A DNA stretch of 23,448 nucleotides from assembly GCA_946187475.1 (NCBI GenBank), contig CAMHRJ010000004.1:1-23448 (forward strand), given 5' to 3'. Below the pieces are notes generated by a model. The model was not told the DNA's origin, searched no databases, and worked only from the letters and a program-made list of their open reading frames with translations. This document shows positions 7,856 to 15,371 of this stretch, in pieces. This stretch comes from an uncultured Clostridia bacterium (lineage in GTDB: Bacteria > Bacillota > Clostridia > Oscillospirales > Oscillospiraceae). Position 1 is the stretch's first letter. Each line of letters begins with the position of its first letter. The position numbers were made by a program, and so were the translations under genes.

Positions 7856-9745
7856 TTACTTGTTTTTCGCGTCGAAGCGGTTCAGAATCGCCGCCAGCTG
7901 GGCGCGGGTGGAATTGCCCTGGGGCTTGAAGGTGCCGTCCTCCATGCCCAGGATGATGCCGTTTTCCACGGACCAGGCCACGGCGGGCACAGCGTATGCG
8001 CTGATGCTCTTGGCGTCGGAGAATTTCAGCGCGGTGCTCTTGGGCTCACCGCCGGCATAGCGGCAGAGCATGGCGACCATTTCCTCACGGGTGATGCTGC
8101 GGTTCGGCGTGAATTCGGTCTCGGAAGTGCCGTTGACCACACCGTTGGCGTAGCACCAGATCACAGCGTCCTTGTACCAGTCTGCAGCCAGATCGGTGAA
8201 GGGGCAGTAGATGCCCTTGGTGTCGGGAGAGCCGGCCATGCGGTAGATGACCGTGGCAAACTCGGCGCGGGTGGTGGTGCCTTCGGGCGCGAAGATCGTG
8301 TCGCCCGTGCCCTTCATGAGGTTGTGCTCCCAGACGTAGTACACATTATCATAATACCAGGCGCCCTTGCTCACATCCGTGAAGGGGAACTTCCCGGCGG
8401 GATTGGTGTCGTCAGCAGGCTTGGTGTCATCGCCAGGCTGGGTGTCATCGCCAGGCTGGGTGTTATCGCCGGGCTTGGTATCATCGCCGGGCTTGGTATC
8501 ATCGCCGGGCTGGGTATCATCGCCGGGCTTGGTGTCATCGCCGGGCTTGGTATCATCGCCGGGCTGGGTATCATCGCCGGGCTTGGTATCATCGCCGGGC
8601 TTGGTGTCGTCACCGGGCTTGGTGTCATCGCCGGGCTTGGTGTCATCGCCGGGCTTGGTGTCGTCGCCGGGCTGGGAGTCGTCGCCGGGCTGGGAGTCGT
8701 CGCCGGGCTGGGTGTCATCGCCGGTGTCCGCGTCGCGCTCCGGCAGGACCTTCAGGATGCAGTCCGCCATGTAGGCGTGGCCGGCCTTGGTGGGGTGGAC
8801 GTTCCAGACGATGTTGTTCATGGCGCCTTCTTCACTGAGATTGGTGATGAAGGTCTCGGTGCCGGTAGTGTCGGCAAAGAGATAATCCCGGTGGTGGTTG
8901 GCGGTGTACTTCAGGAAGAAGTTCACGCTGTCCACCGTGGGCTGCAGAAGGAAGCCCAGATTCGTGTTGGAATTCTCAGACAGCACCATGCCGGAGAAGG
9001 CGTTATACAGGCCCACCACCACGATGGTGACGTCGGGGTTGCGCTCGTAGATATCGTTGATGCTGGCGTTGAAGTTCTGCTTGAAATTGTTGATGGAGGT
9101 GCGCAGTGCCCGGGTCAGAGTCGCGAGCACCACGGGCACCTTGCCGGCGGTGTTTGCGCCCTTCAGCAGCTTCAGCATGGCGGCGCCGGGATCACTCTCA
9201 GCGTCCAGATATTCCTTGGCAGCCTTGTAGATGGGATTGTCGTTTTCCTCGTTGTACAGCTCGTTGATGGCCTTGGTGAAGGAGTAAGAAACCACATCGT
9301 TGGAGCCCACGTTGATGGTGATGAGATCGGCGCTGTCGATGGAGGCCAGATAGTCATCCCGATGCTCATCCAGAATGGAGGTGTCGATCAGGGCGCCGAA
9401 GGTGTCGTGCCACATTTTGTAATCGGGGTCGTGAATCTCGCCCTCCAGCATGTAGCGCAGCTCCACGGAGCGGAAAGCGCTCCAGCCGAACTGCTGCAGC
9501 TTTGCGCCGGTGGCCTCGGCCACGATGCTGTGGTAGGCGCCGGGCACGGTGCACATGGCGTAGTTTTCTGTGCCCTCCACCGTGTAGCCGGCGGAGATGC
9601 TGTCGCCAAGGCAGGTGTAAATGCCGTACTGCTTGACGTTTTCCCTCGTTGCGGCGGCTGCGGTGACGCACAGCGTGCCAAAGAGCATGACCACTGCCAG
9701 CAGCAGAGACAGCAGCCGCTTGGTCGTGCGAACGGTTTCCTTCAT
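7856..9745 (-). CDS. Secreted SGNH/GDSL-type hydrolase with C-terminal SLH domains
   Basis: A 629-residue exported protein. It has a signal peptide (basic start, LLSLLLAVVMLFGTL core, probable cut near residue 32). The SGNH esterase domain (about 38-337) has block I GDSIS with nucleophile Ser49, block III GSND (147-150) and block V HP with His317. A repetitive acidic linker (about 342-449) follows, then three SLH domains (about 452-629) beginning FTDV, FTDL and FSDA. SGNH enzymes cleave esters or acyl groups, and SLH triplets bind pyruvylated wall polymers, so it should sit on the cell surface and act on cell-wall or external acyl esters (inference). The catalytic acid expected three residues before the His is Trp (WNVH). 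An AGGAGG ribosome site supports the start. It is divergent from the sigma operon. Confidence 0.93.
   Translation of the reverse strand: MKETVRTTKRLLSLLLAVVMLFGTLCVTAAAATRENVKQYGIYTCLGDSISAGYTVEGTENYAMCTVPGAYHSIVAEATGAKLQQFGWSAFRSVELRYMLEGEIHDPDYKMWHDTFGALIDTSILDEHRDDYLASIDSADLITINVGSNDVVSYSFTKAINELYNEENDNPIYKAAKEYLDAESDPGAAMLKLLKGANTAGKVPVVLATLTRALRTSINNFKQNFNASINDIYERNPDVTIVVVGLYNAFSGMVLSENSNTNLGFLLQPTVDSVNFFLKYTANHHRDYLFADTTGTETFITNLSEEGAMNNIVWNVHPTKAGHAYMADCILKVLPERDADTGDDTQPGDDSQPGDDSQPGDDTKPGDDTKPGDDTKPGDDTKPGDDTKPGDDTQPGDDTKPGDDTKPGDDTQPGDDTKPGDDTKPGDNTQPGDDTQPGDDTKPADDTNPAGKFPFTDVSKGAWYYDNVYYVWEHNLMKGTGDTIFAPEGTTTRAEFATVIYRMAGSPDTKGIYCPFTDLAADWYKDAVIWCYANGVVNGTSETEFTPNRSITREEMVAMLCRYAGGEPKSTALKFSDAKSISAYAVPAVAWSVENGIILGMEDGTFKPQGNSTRAQLAAILNRFDAKNK
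8399..8722 (-). repeat. 18 tandem copies of an 18-bp unit (GDDTKP-type hexapeptide)
   Basis: Eighteen in-frame units encode variants of Gly-Asp-Asp-Thr/Ser-Lys/Gln-Pro, forming a flexible acidic spacer between the hydrolase and the SLH domains. Many units are identical or differ by one base, so copy number is likely to vary by slippage without breaking the frame. Confidence 0.95.
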
Positions 9746-9798
9746 TTCAGTTTCCTCCTGATGGAATTGCCGCCAAGGCGATGACGGCTTGCTGAAGG

Positions 9799-9829
9799 AT
9801 ATTCCTTATTAGAAATAGAATTATCGCAA
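9799..9829 (-). promoter_or_regulatory. Third, shorter copy of the TTGCGATAA motif, upstream of the SLH hydrolase
   Basis: On the minus strand TTGCGATAA (9829 to 9821) is followed after exactly 17 bases by AATAT (9803 to 9799). This is the same spacing as in the two longer copies. It lies about 55-85 bases before the hydrolase start codon. The middle part does not match the other copies. Confidence 0.45.
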
Positions 9830-9914
9830 AAGCACATAATTAAATTTTATTTAAGGATTTTACATAGCGAATCAAAGATGAGCGTTATGGAAATCATATC
9901 CAGCTCTTACTTGC

Positions 9915-9971
9915 AAAACTTCCCAGCTGCGAAAGTTTTTTGCGATAAAACCGAAAAAATTTTGCAATATA
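9915..9971 (+). promoter_or_regulatory. Conserved promoter-region block upstream of the ECF sigma operon
   Basis: It contains AAAACTTCCC, a TGCGA half-copy, TTGCGATAAAACCG (9940-9953), nine unmatched bases, then TGCAATATA (9963-9971). It matches the block before the acyl-CoA ligase in order and spacing. Autoregulation by the sigma factor encoded just downstream, or control by another regulator, are both possible. Confidence 0.6.
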
Positions 9972-9991
9972 GGGTGAAGATGTGTTATGAT
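9962..9991 (+). promoter_or_regulatory. Sigma-A type promoter of the ECF sigma operon
   Basis: TTGCAA (9962-9967) and TATGAT (9986-9991) are 18 bases apart. The expected transcript start is near 9998, giving a leader of about 43 bases to the ATG at 10041. The in-frame ATG at 9987 lies inside the -10 box and cannot be the start if this promoter is used. Confidence 0.65.
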
Positions 9992-10040
9992 AGACGCAGC
10001 CCGGATTCTCCGGGTGAGTCTTGACAGGAGTGGCGCCGCC

Positions 10041-10589
10041 ATGGACGAAGCTGTAACACATCTCGCTCCGGACGAAGAGCGGATCTTAAAAATTGCAAAT
10101 GGCGACCGCAATGCGCTCAGCACGATGTATCTGCAGCACAAGGGTGCGGTGTTCGGTTTCGCGCTGTCCATGCTTCATGATCGGGAGCGGGCAGAGGACG
10201 TGATGCAGGAGACCTTCATCCAGCTGTGGAACTCAGCCGCGTCCTATGTCCCCCGGGGCAAGGACCCGCTGCCGTGGCTTTTGGGCATCGCGAAAAATCT
10301 TGCCTTGCGCCGGATTCGGACGGACAGTCTCACGGTCAGCATGCCGGAGGAGCATACCGATCCCGCAGATCCGTTGGATCACTATCTGGCCGCGGAGAAT
10401 AAGATCGTTTTGCGTTCTGTGATTGCGACATTGTCGGAGGAGGAGCAGCAGATCATCATGCTGCATGCCGTCTCCGGACTCAAGCACCGGGAAATTGCCG
10501 ATTTGCTGGATATGCCGCTTTCCACCGTTTTGAACAAATACCGCCGATCCTTACAGAAGCTGAAAAAGCAGTTGGGGGAATCCATATGA
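10041..10589 (+). CDS. ECF-type RNA polymerase sigma factor
   Basis: A 182-residue two-domain sigma factor. Region 2 (about 25-93) includes DRERAEDVMQETFIQLW and the following PLPWLLGIAKNLALRRIR, which contact the -10 element and core polymerase. Region 4 (about 128-176) is a helix-turn-helix, LSEEEQQIIMLHAV to LKHREIADLLDMPLSTV, that reads the -35 element. No region 3 is present, as expected for the ECF group. The start at 10041 follows AGGAG by 10 bases. An upstream ATG at 9987 overlaps the promoter. The stop overlaps the next start by four bases (ATGA), coupling it to the anti-sigma gene. Target genes are unknown. Shared promoter blocks point to the neighbouring ligase and SLH hydrolase. 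Confidence 0.93.
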   Translation: MDEAVTHLAPDEERILKIANGDRNALSTMYLQHKGAVFGFALSMLHDRERAEDVMQETFIQLWNSAASYVPRGKDPLPWLLGIAKNLALRRIRTDSLTVSMPEEHTDPADPLDHYLAAENKIVLRSVIATLSEEEQQIIMLHAVSGLKHREIADLLDMPLSTVLNKYRRSLQKLKKQLGESI

Positions 10590-11812
10590 ATGAATCTCAA
10601 CTCAATAAGCGATTGCGTGAGGAAGTCGAGCAGTTGGCACCCAACCGGCTGGAGGAGCTGATGGCAGCCTGCGATCAGCCGCCTGCACCCCGGAAGGATG
10701 GCCGGGTTATTGAACTGGGCTGGCAGCGCAAGCGCCGCAAACCGCGGTTCCTGGCTGTTGCCGCCATGCTGATGGTCATCATCGGGCTCAGCGCCTTCTT
10801 TGGGGCCAAGGGTCTGGATCGCAGCGTGCTGATCTTCGACATCAATCCCAGCGTTTCCATCACGGTCAATGGTTTTGACCGGGTCTGTGAGGCCCACGCC
10901 AACAACGACGACGCCCTGCGTCTGCTGCGGGTGGACGACATGAAGGGCAAGTCCCTCTCCAGCGCCATCACAGAGCTGACGGAAAAGCTCATCCGTGCCG
11001 GCTACCTCTCCGCCACGGACAACGGCATCCTGGTCTCCGTGCAGGAAACCAGCGATAAGCGCGCCGAGGCGCTGAAGTCCACCGTGCTGACCACCCTGGC
11101 CAAGACCGCCGGCTCTTCCGCCATTCGTCCTGCCGTGCTCTACCAGCGCATCGGAGACGATCAGGTTTCTCTGGGCAACGCTTCCCCCGGCAAGTCCGCG
11201 CTGGTGAAGACGCTTGCCGTCGCCTCCGACCGGATGGACGAAAACGACCTCTGTGATCTCAGCGTCCAGGACCTGCTGTACGTGATGAACACCGTCTCTG
11301 CCAAGCCCGACTCGGCGGAGATGCGCGGTGTCCTGAATCAGGATCAATACCAGAATTCTGAAGCAATCGCTGCCCTGGCGGCGCAGATCTGCCCGGCGGA
11401 CGTTTCCGCAGATTCCGTGGCCACGGTGCTGGAATGCTATGATCAGGAGCTGGCCTATGTTGCCAATGTGGAGACCAATGGCGCAAACTATGCCTATACG
11501 GTCTCTGCCATCAGCGGCGAGGTACTGGAAACCGTCGTTACGCCGACGGAGCCTCCCATTGAGCCGGCGCCTCCGGCTGTAACGCCCGATCCGGTTCCTG
11601 TTGCCCCCGAGCCGACGCCGATTCTGCCCGAGCCGACGCCTGTGGAGCCGACTCCGGCAGCCCCAACGCCGACGCCCGAACCAACCGAGGAGCTTCCGGA
11701 AGAGACCGAGACCCCAGCGGAGGAGACGGCGGAGACTGCCGCTTCCGTGAGTCCCGTAGAAATGATCCAACGGGTTAAGTATATTGTGGATGTGATCGAC
11801 TGGATTTTTTAA
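10586..11812 (+). CDS. Membrane anti-sigma factor with RsgI-like extracytoplasmic domain
   Basis: A 408-residue single-pass membrane protein. The N-terminal ~50 residues are cytoplasmic and charged and should hold the sigma factor. One transmembrane helix spans about 54-74. Just outside lies a domain with FDINPSVSITVNGFDRV (about 84-100), the hallmark of the RsgI-type middle domain, followed by a longer alpha/beta region. A Pro/Glu/Thr-rich tail with PTP and EPTP repeats (about 330-390) may cross the cell wall, and a short hydrophobic end (VKYIVDVIDWIF) closes the protein. In RsgI-type systems the outer part senses a ligand or stress and the inner part releases the sigma. No carbohydrate-binding module is recognised, so the signal is unknown. 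Translational coupling to the sigma gene supports the pairing. Confidence 0.85.
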   Translation: MNESQLNKRLREEVEQLAPNRLEELMAACDQPPAPRKDGRVIELGWQRKRRKPRFLAVAAMLMVIIGLSAFFGAKGLDRSVLIFDINPSVSITVNGFDRVCEAHANNDDALRLLRVDDMKGKSLSSAITELTEKLIRAGYLSATDNGILVSVQETSDKRAEALKSTVLTTLAKTAGSSAIRPAVLYQRIGDDQVSLGNASPGKSALVKTLAVASDRMDENDLCDLSVQDLLYVMNTVSAKPDSAEMRGVLNQDQYQNSEAIAALAAQICPADVSADSVATVLECYDQELAYVANVETNGANYAYTVSAISGEVLETVVTPTEPPIEPAPPAVTPDPVPVAPEPTPILPEPTPVEPTPAAPTPTPEPTEELPEETETPAEETAETAASVSPVEMIQRVKYIVDVIDWIF

Positions 11813-11836
11813 TCCGATTTCAACACCCCAAAATGA

Positions 11837-11871
11837 AACAGCCTGCTGAAATGACTCAGCAGGCTGTTTTT
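11837..11871. terminator. Shared (bidirectional) terminator between anti-sigma gene and addA
   Basis: A perfect 13-bp stem, AACAGCCTGCTGA (11837-11849) with TCAGCAGGCTGTT (11856-11868), is followed on the plus strand by a T-run (to 11871). On the minus strand it lies 12 bases after the addA stop and is followed by a weaker T-rich stretch. It serves two convergent transcripts. Confidence 0.85.
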
Positions 11872-11882
11872 CCTTTGACTCT

Positions 11883-14800
11883 TTATTCTACTTTTGAGAT
11901 GATTCCGTTGTGGAGGAAGAAGAGCAGCTTTTCCTGCACCGGCAGACCCGTCATGCGCGCCATGGCGCCGGCATAGGCCCGCAGCTGACTGGCGTAGTAG
12001 GCCGTGCGCTCCGGCACGGTCTCCGGAGCAATGCGGTCAGTCTTGTAGTCCACGATGATGAGCCTGCCCTCCTCTTCAAAGCAGCAGTCCACCACGCCCT
12101 GGAGCAGCACCGGGTCCTCCGGACCGCCGGCGAACAGCTCCGAGGCCGGCACCAGCAGGGAGAACCGTTGCTCCCGTTTGAGCGTTCCGGCGGCCTCCGC
12201 CCGCTGCATCCGTTGACCCAGAGAGGACGCCGCCAGCGCCCGAATGGAACGCACCTGCACGGCCTTGGCTTCCCGCTCCGAGAGGAATCCTTCCGCCGTG
12301 AGTCGGCGGATCTGGGCCGAGACCGCCGTGTCCGTCTCCGTGTCGCCGAAGTGGAGATACTGCATCACCCGGTGGGTGGCGGTGCCCCGCTCGGCCCCGG
12401 TCAGCGGCCGGTCGCCGGTGCGGAAGTCCGGGGTCCGGAAGCTGGGCTTCGGCCCCTGCAGCATGGGCGCTCCATCCTCCGCCTCGGCGGGGGATTTGTG
12501 CTTTTTCAGCTCCGTCGCCGTGACCTTGGAAGGCAGCGCGGATGCTGCCATGTGGGGATAGAGGAAGCTGAGCCGTTCTGCCAGCGTCCGGTCCTGCTCC
12601 GTTTCCTCCGCGCCGAAGGTCAGCTGCTCCAGGGGCAGCAGCTCTGCCGTTTCCGGAACAGAGACCGTCAGTGTCTCCCTCGTAAGCTGTATCGCGTTCT
12701 CTCCCTCCGGCAGCAGCGCCGTCCGCAGCAGCCAGAGAATGGGGCTGCCCGCCTCCCGCAGCAGTTCCGGGGCAATGGGCCCCGGGCCGTCGGCGGCGCA
12801 GCTCTCCAGCGCGCCGTCCACGTCCTGGAAGGTGCCGGTCATGACGAGACGCTCCTTGGCCCGGGTCATGGCCACATACAGCAGCCGCATTTCCTCAGAC
12901 AGGGTCTCCCGCGTCAGCCGGGCGGCAATGGCGCTGCGGGCGAAGGTGGGGTACTGTACGCCCTGCTCCAGATCCACGCACTTGGGGCCAAGCCCCAGGG
13001 TGGGGTGGATCAGCACGTCGTCTCTGGCGTCGCTCTGGTTGAAGCGCCGGGCCAGATCGCACAGGAAGACCACCGGGAACTCCAGTCCCTTGGAGCGGTG
13101 GATGCTCATGATCCGTACCGCCTGCTTCACGCTGCCGCCGGCAGGCTCCCGACCCTGCTCCGCCTGCTGCCGCAGCCACTGTACAAAGCGGTGCAGCCCC
13201 CGGTAGCCGGTGGATTCAAAGGTACGCGCCAGCTGCAGCAGCTGCATCAGGCGCTCGGTGCGCATTTCACCGTCGGGCATGGCGGAGCACAGTGCCATGA
13301 GATCCCGGTCGTCATAGAGATACCACAGCAGCTCCGTCAGCTTCAAATCCGGCGCCCGCTCCCGGCAGCGGGAGATCATCTCCCAGGCCGACCGGGCGTG
13401 ATCGTCGGTCTCTGCCGCCGATTTCAGCGCCGTGCAGAAGTCCGTCTCCCGGTTCTGCTCCCGGATGGATGCCAGCTCGTCGGAGCTGAAGCCGAACAGG
13501 GGAGAGGTCAGTACCGCCAGCAGCGGCACATCCTGGTGAGGGTTGTCGATGACACTCAAAAGCGACACCAGCACCGAGATCTCCAGCGAATCGTAAAATC
13601 CTCCGCCCTGCTCCGAGGCCACGGGGATGCCCCTGGCGACCAGCGCCCGGCGGTAGACCGGGCCGATGCTGTTGGCGCTGCGCAGCAAAATCACCATGTC
13701 GCCGCAGCTGCAGCCCTCGTCCATGAGCTTCCGGATGCGCTCTGCCACATATTCCGCCTCCAGCTGGTGGCGCTCGTAGACCGCGTGTTCACCGGCGTCC
13801 GGCAGCTGCAGCAGGCAGAGCTCCGGCGCCTCGCCGCCGGCCATCTCCGCCAGACCGCATTTCAGCCGGGCGTTTTCATCGTAGTCCAGCTCGCCAAGCC
13901 TGGTTGACATAATTTTTTCAAATACATGGTTTACACCTTCCAGCACCGCGCCCCGGGAGCGGAAATTCTCCTGCAGCAGGATGCGCCGGGCTTCGCCCGG
14001 TCCGGCTGCCTCGGCAGGGGAGAAGGTGTTGTATTTCTCCAGGAAAATGGTGGGGTCGGCCAGCCGGAAGCGGTAGATGGACTGCTTCACGTCGCCTACC
14101 AGGAACAGCCGTTTCCCGCTGTCGGAGACCGCGCGGAAAATCTGGTCCTGGACCTCGCTCACGTCCTGATATTCGTCTACCATGACCTCGTGGAACTGCC
14201 GGGACACGGATGCTGCCAGCTCCGTGGGATTGCCCTGCTCGTCGGTGAGCAGCTGGGCTGCCAGATGCTCCAGATCGGCGTAGTCCACCAGTCCCCGGCG
14301 GTGCTTTTCGGCGGTGTAGCGCCGGTCGAATTCCACCGCCAGCTCCAGCAGCCGGATCATGGCCGGGGCGGTGCTGCGCAGGTCGGAGAGCATGGTCTCC
14401 GAAGGCTCGGCAAACTGCTTCTGCAGCTTTTCCACGGCGGCCTTGCAGCGCTTGCGGGTGGCCTGGGCCCGGTCCTTCAGCTCCGGCTCCGGGGGATTGC
14501 GCACGGCCAGCAGCTTGGGGAATTCGATGTTCCCCAAAGCTTCCGCCATGGCGTCCCAGCCCACTTCGGCGGCGGAGACCGCGCGATAAATGCCGTCTGC
14601 CGTCTCGGCGAAGCTGTCGCCGTAGGGTTTCATGAGCCAGTCCCGCCCGCGAATCTCCTGGAGCATGGCGTCCATGGTCCAGGACCAGTAGCGCAGGGCT
14701 TCTCCTGCGTCCTGCAGCAGCTCCTGGCCCCAGGGAGTCTGACCGGCGTCGGTGACGCCCTCTAAGCGCAGCAGATCCATCTGCTGCTCGGCCCAGAGGG

Positions 14801-15371
14801 CAGGCCGGGCATGGCTCTGCATTTTTTCATAGAGCCGCAGGGTCAGCGCCTGGAGTCTGCGGTCATCCCGGCCCGCGCCCACGGAGTCCGCCAGCGCCCG
14901 GAAGGGCTCGTCCGATTCGATGGAAACGTAAGAATCCTCCAGCAGCCGTTCCAGGGCGGCGGCCTTCAGGGAAATGGCCTGATTCTCGTCCGCGATGCGA
15001 AAGTCCGGGGGCAGAGCCAGGGCTGCGCAGTGCTCCCGCAGGAGATTGCCGCAGAAGCTGTGGATGGTGCCGATCTGGGCCCTGCTGCACAGGGCCATCT
15101 GTCGCCGGAGGGCGCGGTTTTCCGGTTCGGCGGCACTCCGCCGGGAGATTCCCTCCAGAATGCGGCTGCGCAGTTCTCCGGCAGCGGCCTTGGTGAAGGT
15201 GATGATCAAGAACCGGTCGATGTCCACGGGATTTTCGTCCGTCAGATAGGCCATGAGGCGCTCGGTGAGCACCCGGGTCTTTCCGCTGCCGGCGGCGGCG
15301 GAGACCAGCACGGCGCTGCCGCGGCTTTGGATTGCCTCAGACTGCGCCGGGGTGAAACGCATTTCAGCCAT
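11883..15371 (-). CDS. addA: ATP-dependent helicase/nuclease subunit A (AddA)
   Basis: A 1162-residue UvrD-type helicase plus nuclease, near the usual length of about 1200. With AddB it resects double-strand DNA ends for RecA-mediated repair and recombination, the Gram-positive counterpart of RecBCD. Visible motifs are Walker A AAGSGKT (Lys31), motif Ia ITFTKAAAGELRSRI, TIHSFCGNLLREH, Walker B DEYQD (399-403), GDVKQSIYRFR (426-436), MSIHRSKGLEFPVVFL, RLLYVAMTRAKERL, and the C-terminal RecB-type nuclease site with GVVD and DYKTD (1108-1112). The start overlaps the end of addB by 8 bases. Both ATG 15371 and ATG 15362 have a possible ribosome site, so the start may be three residues later. Confidence 0.97.
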   Translation of the reverse strand: MAEMRFTPAQSEAIQSRGSAVLVSAAAGSGKTRVLTERLMAYLTDENPVDIDRFLIITFTKAAAGELRSRILEGISRRSAAEPENRALRRQMALCSRAQIGTIHSFCGNLLREHCAALALPPDFRIADENQAISLKAAALERLLEDSYVSIESDEPFRALADSVGAGRDDRRLQALTLRLYEKMQSHARPALWAEQQMDLLRLEGVTDAGQTPWGQELLQDAGEALRYWSWTMDAMLQEIRGRDWLMKPYGDSFAETADGIYRAVSAAEVGWDAMAEALGNIEFPKLLAVRNPPEPELKDRAQATRKRCKAAVEKLQKQFAEPSETMLSDLRSTAPAMIRLLELAVEFDRRYTAEKHRRGLVDYADLEHLAAQLLTDEQGNPTELAASVSRQFHEVMVDEYQDVSEVQDQIFRAVSDSGKRLFLVGDVKQSIYRFRLADPTIFLEKYNTFSPAEAAGPGEARRILLQENFRSRGAVLEGVNHVFEKIMSTRLGELDYDENARLKCGLAEMAGGEAPELCLLQLPDAGEHAVYERHQLEAEYVAERIRKLMDEGCSCGDMVILLRSANSIGPVYRRALVARGIPVASEQGGGFYDSLEISVLVSLLSVIDNPHQDVPLLAVLTSPLFGFSSDELASIREQNRETDFCTALKSAAETDDHARSAWEMISRCRERAPDLKLTELLWYLYDDRDLMALCSAMPDGEMRTERLMQLLQLARTFESTGYRGLHRFVQWLRQQAEQGREPAGGSVKQAVRIMSIHRSKGLEFPVVFLCDLARRFNQSDARDDVLIHPTLGLGPKCVDLEQGVQYPTFARSAIAARLTRETLSEEMRLLYVAMTRAKERLVMTGTFQDVDGALESCAADGPGPIAPELLREAGSPILWLLRTALLPEGENAIQLTRETLTVSVPETAELLPLEQLTFGAEETEQDRTLAERLSFLYPHMAASALPSKVTATELKKHKSPAEAEDGAPMLQGPKPSFRTPDFRTGDRPLTGAERGTATHRVMQYLHFGDTETDTAVSAQIRRLTAEGFLSEREAKAVQVRSIRALAASSLGQRMQRAEAAGTLKREQRFSLLVPASELFAGGPEDPVLLQGVVDCCFEEEGRLIIVDYKTDRIAPETVPERTAYYASQLRAYAGAMARMTGLPVQEKLLFFLHNGIISKVE

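Noticed and set aside
7747..7929. A 60-codon plus-strand frame between the ligase and the hydrolase
   Set aside because: It crosses the hydrolase terminator hairpin and overlaps the gene's 3' end antisense, with no ribosome site.
8399..8722. CRISPR-like array
   Set aside because: The periodicity is 18 bases with no spacers, stays in frame, and encodes a hexapeptide linker.
8324..9784. A 486-codon plus-strand frame over the SLH hydrolase gene
   Set aside because: Its repeated GLGVIA-type sequence is the mirror of the 18-bp linker repeat. The rest shows no family features.
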